Below, piece after piece: positions 6,032-9,687 of a stretch of DNA of 9,687 nucleotides. A program made the translations under genes and the position numbers. The notes under the pieces were generated by a model that did no database searches, was not told the origin of the DNA, and saw only the letters and a list, made by a program, of their open reading frames with translations. The stretch comes from Candidatus Omnitrophota bacterium (GTDB taxonomy: Bacteria; Omnitrophota; Gorgyraeia; JABMRG01), in NCBI GenBank assembly GCA_013202935.1, contig JABMRG010000052.1, positions 1 to 9,687 of the forward strand, given 5' to 3'. Each line of letters starts with the position of its first letter. Positions within the stretch are counted from its first letter, which is position 1.

Positions 6032-6898
6032 TTAAACCTCCATAGTATCAAGAAGCTCTGGTATAAGCCTTTCCCAGCCTATAGGCATTATGTGAACGCC
6101 TCTTGCTATAGGCTTAAGCTCTTTTATCAGTCGTGCGGCTATCTCAATCGACTTCTTATGTTTATCTTTTGCGCCATCTATCTCTCTTATCAGCTTATCA
6201 GGCACACTTATGCCTGCAACATTCTCATTCATATATTGTGCCATCTTGGCTGACTTAAGAAGTATAACACCTGCTATAATAGGCACCTTAAATGGCCTTG
6301 CCTTCTTCATAAACTCTTCAAACTTTGCGATATCATAGACTGCTTGAGTCTGGAAAAACTCTGCGCCAGCCTTTACCTTCTTCTCCATTTTTATCAGTTC
6401 CGGCTCAATCTGGTCTGCTGAAGGATTCACAACAGCACCAGTACAAAAATTAGGCTTTCCATCTAATTGGTTATCAGCCATATCCTTGCCTGAGGTAAGC
6501 TTTTTCACGACCTGAAGAAGTTGCACGGAATCGAGGTCAAAAACAGGTTTTGCCTGAGGATGATCACCGCTTAGAGGATGGTCCCCTGTTAATATTAGAA
6601 TATTTTCAATTCCTAATACACCTGCAGAAAGAAGGTCTGATTGAAGAGCAAGCCTGTTTCTGTCACGGCATGTAAGCTGAAATATAGGCTCTATTCCAAT
6701 ATCTTTAAGTATATGGCAACCTACCAATGAACCTAACCTCATAACCGCACTCTGAATATCTGTTACATTGACAGCGTCGACCCTACCGACTAAAGGCCTT
6801 GCCTCTTCTATCATCTTAGATATATCTGTGCCTTTTGGCGGGCCTGCTTCAGTCGTCACTATAAACTTCTTGGATTCCAGTACTCTTTTTAGGCTCAT
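6032..6898 (-). CDS. metF: Methylene-tetrahydrofolate reductase, flavoprotein subunit
   Basis: 288 residues, an FAD/FMN TIM-barrel protein that reduces 5,10-methylene-THF to 5-methyl-THF. The catalytic Glu is E17 in FIVTTEAGPPKG (E. coli Glu28), and D106 in ILTGDHP corresponds to the folate/flavin-contacting Asp120. FQLTCRDRNRLALQSDLL and AEFFQTQAVYD are typical of the MetVF (acetogen) form. No C-terminal extension is present, as expected where a separate MetV subunit exists. The gene follows metV with TAAGATG (1 nt between stop and ATG) and has an AAGGTGG region 11 nt upstream. With MetV it forms the reductase core; extra electron-transfer partners (HdrABC-MvhD in Moorella, RnfC2 in Acetobacterium) are not encoded here, so the electron donor cannot be inferred. 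Confidence 0.95.
   Translation of the reverse strand: MSLKRVLESKKFIVTTEAGPPKGTDISKMIEEARPLVGRVDAVNVTDIQSAVMRLGSLVGCHILKDIGIEPIFQLTCRDRNRLALQSDLLSAGVLGIENILILTGDHPLSGDHPQAKPVFDLDSVQLLQVVKKLTSGKDMADNQLDGKPNFCTGAVVNPSADQIEPELIKMEKKVKAGAEFFQTQAVYDIAKFEEFMKKARPFKVPIIAGVILLKSAKMAQYMNENVAGISVPDKLIREIDGAKDKHKKSIEIAARLIKELKPIARGVHIMPIGWERLIPELLDTMEV
6037..6041 (-). promoter_or_regulatory. Ribosome binding site deciding the start of the HD-GYP gene
   Basis: GGAGG on the minus strand lies within the last codons of metF, 6 nt upstream of the ATG at 6030. It decides for that start over the longer ATG at 6051. Confidence 0.75.
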
Positions 6899-6899
6899 C

Positions 6900-7544
6900 T
6901 TACAATACCACCTTCTGAGGCTTTATCTGTTTAGAATAATCCTGCGGATCTGAGATATTCTTCATCTTATCCAACTCACCTCTATCTTTAAGGCGTTTAT
7001 ATATTAATATCCAGCCACAATCTCGTTCCCTGTCAACCTCACACTTCTCATTTTTAGATCCGCCGCAGGGGCCATTCAAGAGTCCTTTTGTGCAGATTGT
7101 TACAGGACATATACCGCCTGTCTTATCTATAATACACTCGCCACACAAAATACACTTTTGAACAAAATGTCCACCACGCTGGATCTCACCAAGAAACAGG
7201 CTATCAAGTGCTGGTTTGACAGAGGTATCTTTAGTGCCGTCTGCGATAGACTGAACACCATCCCCACAGGTCATCGCAACTATAGCATCTGACTTTAAGA
7301 CTCCCTTCTTATTCTTCTGAAAAAATTGTTTTACCTTAATAAGGTGGCAGGCAGGGTCTATTATTGACTTGCCTGTTATCGTCTTTCCTTCTGCACCAAG
7401 CTCCTTCTCCATCTTAATAAGCTCTTCTTCGCCACCTGTCTTGCAAAGTGTTGCGCATTGTGCACAGCCTACAAGGAATATATTCTTGGAGCCTGTTAAC
7501 GAGCTTAAGATCTCTTTAATAAGCTTCTGCCTTGTAATTATCAT
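6900..7544 (-). CDS. metV: Methylene-tetrahydrofolate reductase, Cys-rich subunit
   Basis: 214 residues of the family also found as the MTHFR C-terminal (Pfam PF12225-type) domain. Cysteines: C27-x2-C30-x3-C34 (VGCAQCATLC), C66 (DPACH), C93 (MTCGDG), then C131-x2-C134-x2-C137 and C146, C151, C160, C168 and C176 around the CNGPCGG-like motif GLLNGPCGGSKNEKC. These match the pattern of MetV proteins thought to bind iron-sulfur clusters and pass electrons to the MetF flavin. AGAGGAA lies 6 nt upstream of the ATG at 7544, only 15 nt after the folD stop. The adjacency to metF confirms the pair. The number and type of clusters cannot be read from sequence. Confidence 0.93.
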   Translation of the reverse strand: MIITRQKLIKEILSSLTGSKNIFLVGCAQCATLCKTGGEEELIKMEKELGAEGKTITGKSIIDPACHLIKVKQFFQKNKKGVLKSDAIVAMTCGDGVQSIADGTKDTSVKPALDSLFLGEIQRGGHFVQKCILCGECIIDKTGGICPVTICTKGLLNGPCGGSKNEKCEVDRERDCGWILIYKRLKDRGELDKMKNISDPQDYSKQIKPQKVVL

Positions 7545-7550
7545 CTTTTA

Positions 7551-7557
7551 TTCCTCT
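7551..7557 (-). promoter_or_regulatory. Ribosome binding site of metV
   Basis: AGAGGAA on the minus strand, 6 nt upstream of the metV ATG at 7544, within the 15-nt gap after folD. This is the clearest independent initiation site in the C1 block apart from that of fchA. Confidence 0.65.
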
Positions 7558-7559
7558 AC

Positions 7560-8429
7560 CTATTGAGCAGTCACGTTCTGTTCTTCGAAAAGACTCAGGC
7601 AATTCCTCATAAGAATAGCGGTTGTAAGAGGCCCAACACCTCCTGGGACAGGGGAGATATAACCTGCTCTTGTCTTTGCAGATTCGAACTCTACATCCCC
7701 GACTATTTTTCCATCGAGTGAGTTTATACCTATATCTACAACGATAGCCCCCTCTTTGATCCATTCGCCTTTAATAAGATTGGGTTTTCCTACTGCTACT
7801 GCTACTATGTCTGCTCTGTTGATATGTTCAATGAGTTTACCCTTTTCACTCGTTGCTATGTGGCAGACAGTCACAGTTGCAAACCTGTCTAAGAGAAGCA
7901 TGGTAAGCGGCTTTCCAACTATACTGCTATGGCCTACGACTACCGCCTCTTTACCATATAGATCAACTCCGCTTAGCTCTATCAGTTCCATTGCTGCGGA
8001 GCTGGTAGGCGGAACAACCCTGTAGGCATTCAGCAAAAGTTTGCCCTTATTCTCAGGGTTTATACCTTCAACATCTTTATCAGCTGATATAAATGAGGTC
8101 ACCTTTATAAAATCGAACTTCTCGGGCAGTGGGCACTGAAGTATAATGCCTGTAACAGAGTTGTCCTTATTCAAAGAACTTATTCTTTCTATAAGCTCTT
8201 TCTCTGTTGTGCTGGGAGCTAAACTGATAAGCTCATATTCCATGCCAATAGCTTCAGCTATCTTGCCTTGAGATTTAACATACACAGAAAAAGCGCTATC
8301 CTTACCTATCTCCAATGCAACAAGCTTAGGAACTGCGCCAACAGAAGCTTTATAGCCTTTTATCTTCTCGCTAAGCTCTTTTTTTACCTCATCAGCCCTT
8401 CTTTTACCATCTAAGATTACAGCGGACAT
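7560..8429 (-). CDS. folD: Methylene-tetrahydrofolate dehydrogenase (FolD family), cyclohydrolase residues altered
   Basis: 289 residues, full family length. FolD normally both oxidises/reduces methylene-THF/methenyl-THF with NAD(P) and hydrolyses methenyl-THF. Residue numbers coincide with E. coli FolD up to position 121: Y50 and Q98 (LQCPLPE) are kept, but the catalytic Lys54 is Gln (VYVKSQGK) and Asp121 is Glu (KDVEGINP). The Rossmann part is intact: VVVGHSSIVGKPLT, CHIATSEKG, VAVGKPNLIKGEWIKEGAIVVDIGIN and the folate-site signature SPVPGGVGPLTTAILM. Because Lys54 is needed for the cyclohydrolase step, the protein is probably a dehydrogenase only, with FchA from the preceding gene doing the other step. 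The ATG is 1 nt after the fchA stop (TGATATG), indicating coupling. NAD versus NADP preference cannot be decided. Confidence 0.95.
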   Translation of the reverse strand: MSAVILDGKRRADEVKKELSEKIKGYKASVGAVPKLVALEIGKDSAFSVYVKSQGKIAEAIGMEYELISLAPSTTEKELIERISSLNKDNSVTGIILQCPLPEKFDFIKVTSFISADKDVEGINPENKGKLLLNAYRVVPPTSSAAMELIELSGVDLYGKEAVVVGHSSIVGKPLTMLLLDRFATVTVCHIATSEKGKLIEHINRADIVAVAVGKPNLIKGEWIKEGAIVVDIGINSLDGKIVGDVEFESAKTRAGYISPVPGGVGPLTTAILMRNCLSLFEEQNVTAQ

Positions 8430-8430
8430 A

Positions 8431-9042
8431 TCAGCTAAATATCCTCTCTTTTATTTTGGATAAAACTTCAGTCTTAATCATCTTCATATCCTTATGCATA
8501 GAGCTAACCGCCTGAGTTTTGGCAAGCGTGTATCTTTTGTCTTTTATATATCTTAAGTTAGCATATATATTTACAAGTGCTGCCTCAAAGGCAGCATCGA
8601 GGGTATATATAGCAACCGATATATCGGATACAATCGATTTATTACTGACATAGGCCAGATCCAGGGTAAGCCTGGCTGCCTTATGCACATCCTGGCAGAC
8701 CTTAAGAGGTGGCATAACTGCGCTCTTAAAGGCTGCTTGCAAACCCGGTGCACTCATCTGTTTGCTCTTAAGCGCATTTGAAAGTTTCTCATAGGCCTGG
8801 GCATCCTTATCAATCAACTCTATAAGCTTCTTTCTTATCTCCTCAGATTTTTTGACTGCTCTCTTAGCCCTATCCTTGTAACCATTAAAACCTTTCTTTG
8901 CCAGAGTAAAATTGGCTACCATGCTTAAGAGGCCACAACCTAGTGCCCCCATCAGGGCTGCGACACTTCCTCCCCCAGGAGTTGGAGTCTTGGCTGCTAA
9001 GGAATTTATATAATATTTTATACTTTTATCTACGTATTTCAT
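8431..9042 (-). CDS. fchA: Methenyl-tetrahydrofolate cyclohydrolase (FTCD_C/cyclodeaminase family)
   Basis: 203 residues, all-helical formiminotransferase-cyclodeaminase fold (PF04961 type). Signature motifs: TPTPGGGSVAALMGALG at about residues 19-35, LIDKDAQAYEKL near 76-87, and SNKSIVSDISVA plus AALVNIYANL in the C-terminal half. In acetogens FchA interconverts 10-formyl-THF and 5,10-methenyl-THF; in other bacteria the same family acts in formimino-THF deamination, but no formiminotransferase or histidine degradation gene is nearby, and it lies between fhs and folD, so the cyclohydrolase role is favoured. The ATG at 9042 is preceded by AAGGGGGAG, which overlaps the fhs stop codon. Confidence 0.92.
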   Translation of the reverse strand: MKYVDKSIKYYINSLAAKTPTPGGGSVAALMGALGCGLLSMVANFTLAKKGFNGYKDRAKRAVKKSEEIRKKLIELIDKDAQAYEKLSNALKSKQMSAPGLQAAFKSAVMPPLKVCQDVHKAARLTLDLAYVSNKSIVSDISVAIYTLDAAFEAALVNIYANLRYIKDKRYTLAKTQAVSSMHKDMKMIKTEVLSKIKERIFS

Positions 9043-9047
9043 AATAT

Positions 9048-9056
9048 CTCCCCCTT
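9048..9056 (-). promoter_or_regulatory. Strong ribosome binding site of fchA overlapping the fhs stop
   Basis: AAGGGGGAG on the minus strand, 5 nt before the fchA ATG, shares its first two bases with the TAA of fhs. This arrangement couples fchA translation to termination on fhs. Confidence 0.7.
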
Positions 9057-9687
9057 AGAAGAGCCCTTTTATTCTTCCATGTTCATCTGTATCTATATTC
9101 CATGCAGCAGGTTTTTGTGGAAGACCTGGCATTAACATTATATCACCACAGACCGGAATAATAAAGCCTGCACCTGCAAATATTCTTATATCTTTTACCT
9201 TGAGCCTCCATCTGCCTGGAGCACCTTTGAGCTTAGGATTATCAGATAAGGAGAATTGTGTCTTGGCAATATTTATAGCCAGGCGTTGAAGGCCCAGGTC
9301 TTTTATATGGTTTAGGCTTGCTGCCGCATTACGGCTATAGTCCACACCCTCTGCTCCATAGACCTGCTTTGCTACTATTTCTACCTTCTCCCTTATAGGC
9401 ATCCTATCATTATATAATAACTTGAAACCAGATCTTCTATTCTGCAGATTTCTTACACAAGCCTCTGCCAATGCTATAGCACCATTTCCGCCCCTAGTAA
9501 CAGCCTCTGATAGATAGCTCTCTATACCGAGTAAGTTACAGTGTTTTCTTATGCGGTCGATATCATTCTCGCAATCTCCTGGGAATTTATTGATAGCTAT
9601 TATCGGCTCAAGCCCAAAGTTTCTTATAATGCCAATATGTCTTGTTATATTCTCAAGGCCATGAATTTTAACTGCACGCACTGATAC
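9055..9687 (-). CDS. fhs: Formate-tetrahydrofolate ligase, C-terminal part (divergent)
   Basis: The frame is open to the window edge (about 210 residues before the stop; the family has about 555), so the N-terminal P-loop is outside. The enzyme makes 10-formyl-THF from formate, THF and ATP. Recognisable segments: VRAVKIHG, PIIAINKFPGD, SEAVTRGGNGAIALAEA, GAEGVDYSRNA, NIAKTQFSLSDNPKLKG, FAGAGFIIPVCGDIMLMPGLP and the C-terminal GRIKGLF. Compared from memory with Moorella FTHFS, about 18 residues are missing between KIHG and LENITRHI, and the folate-stacking Trp of SEVWAKGG is Val here, while the Phe of the NKFP motif is retained. The TAA overlaps the fchA Shine-Dalgarno. First gene of the C1 block visible here; promoter not in the window. 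Confidence 0.93.
   Translation of the reverse strand, partial: VSVRAVKIHGLENITRHIGIIRNFGLEPIIAINKFPGDCENDIDRIRKHCNLLGIESYLSEAVTRGGNGAIALAEACVRNLQNRRSGFKLLYNDRMPIREKVEIVAKQVYGAEGVDYSRNAAASLNHIKDLGLQRLAINIAKTQFSLSDNPKLKGAPGRWRLKVKDIRIFAGAGFIIPVCGDIMLMPGLPQKPAAWNIDTDEHGRIKGLF

Noticed and set aside
7021..7036. CGTTCCCTGT inside metV, resembling the repeat arm at 1803-1823
   Set aside because: Only about 8 bases match and they encode conserved-frame residues; no partner repeat is nearby.
7516..7764. 82-codon minus-strand frame across the folD/metV junction
   Set aside because: It overlaps conserved folD in another frame and has an Arg/Tyr-rich composition with no known motif.
1..9687. tRNA, rRNA, CRISPR array, transposase, toxin-antitoxin or phage genes
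   Set aside because: Nothing supporting any of these was seen; coding density is very high and all intergenic gaps except those at 618-709 and 1709-1832 are under 20 nt.

Overview
The window is a single minus-strand gene train, about 42% GC by eye, that encodes the complete methyl (folate) branch of the Wood-Ljungdahl pathway together with some unexpected passengers. Read in the direction of transcription (right to left), the order is: formate-tetrahydrofolate ligase (fhs, 5' end outside the window), methenyl-THF cyclohydrolase (fchA), methylene-THF dehydrogenase (folD), the two methylene-THF reductase subunits (metV, metF), a membrane GAF/HD-GYP sensor split by a frameshift, ketopantoate hydroxymethyltransferase (panB), a methyl-THF methyltransferase of the AcsE type, an AAA_26-DRTGG protein, a flavin transferase (apbE) and the N-terminal third of a membrane pyrophosphatase (hppA). 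CODH/ACS, the corrinoid protein and formate dehydrogenase are not in the window.

The organism is most likely an uncultured anaerobic, acetogen-like bacterium. A Wood-Ljungdahl operon combining fchA, metVF and acsE with an HppA pump fits candidate lineages such as Omnitrophota, but the phylum is a guess; the sequence itself gives only the pathway and moderate AT richness.

From fhs to the DRTGG gene (9687 to 1833) the genes abut or overlap: TAAGATG, TGATATG and ATGA junctions, and Shine-Dalgarno sites laid over upstream stop codons. This implies one translationally coupled operon. Formate is activated on THF (fhs), dehydrated (FchA), reduced to methylene-THF (FolD) and methyl-THF (MetVF), and the methyl group is passed on by the AcsE-type protein. 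PanB draws on the same methylene-THF pool to make the CoA precursor pantoate. A 164-170 bp element with 20/21-bp inverted ends separates this block from apbE, and hppA follows with its own probable terminator and promoter upstream.

Main points of interest: (1) FolD has Gln at the catalytic Lys54 position and Glu at Asp121, next to a dedicated cyclohydrolase gene, suggesting FolD is only a dehydrogenase. (2) The HD-GYP gene is broken exactly at a dnaX-like slippery heptamer A AAA AAG with an upstream SD-like motif; a -1 shift restores a full-length HD-GYP protein. (3) The inverted-repeat element looks like a MITE or an invertible segment and supplies the first codons of apbE. (4) The formate-THF ligase lacks a segment of about 18 residues and a folate-stacking Trp found in the Moorella enzyme.
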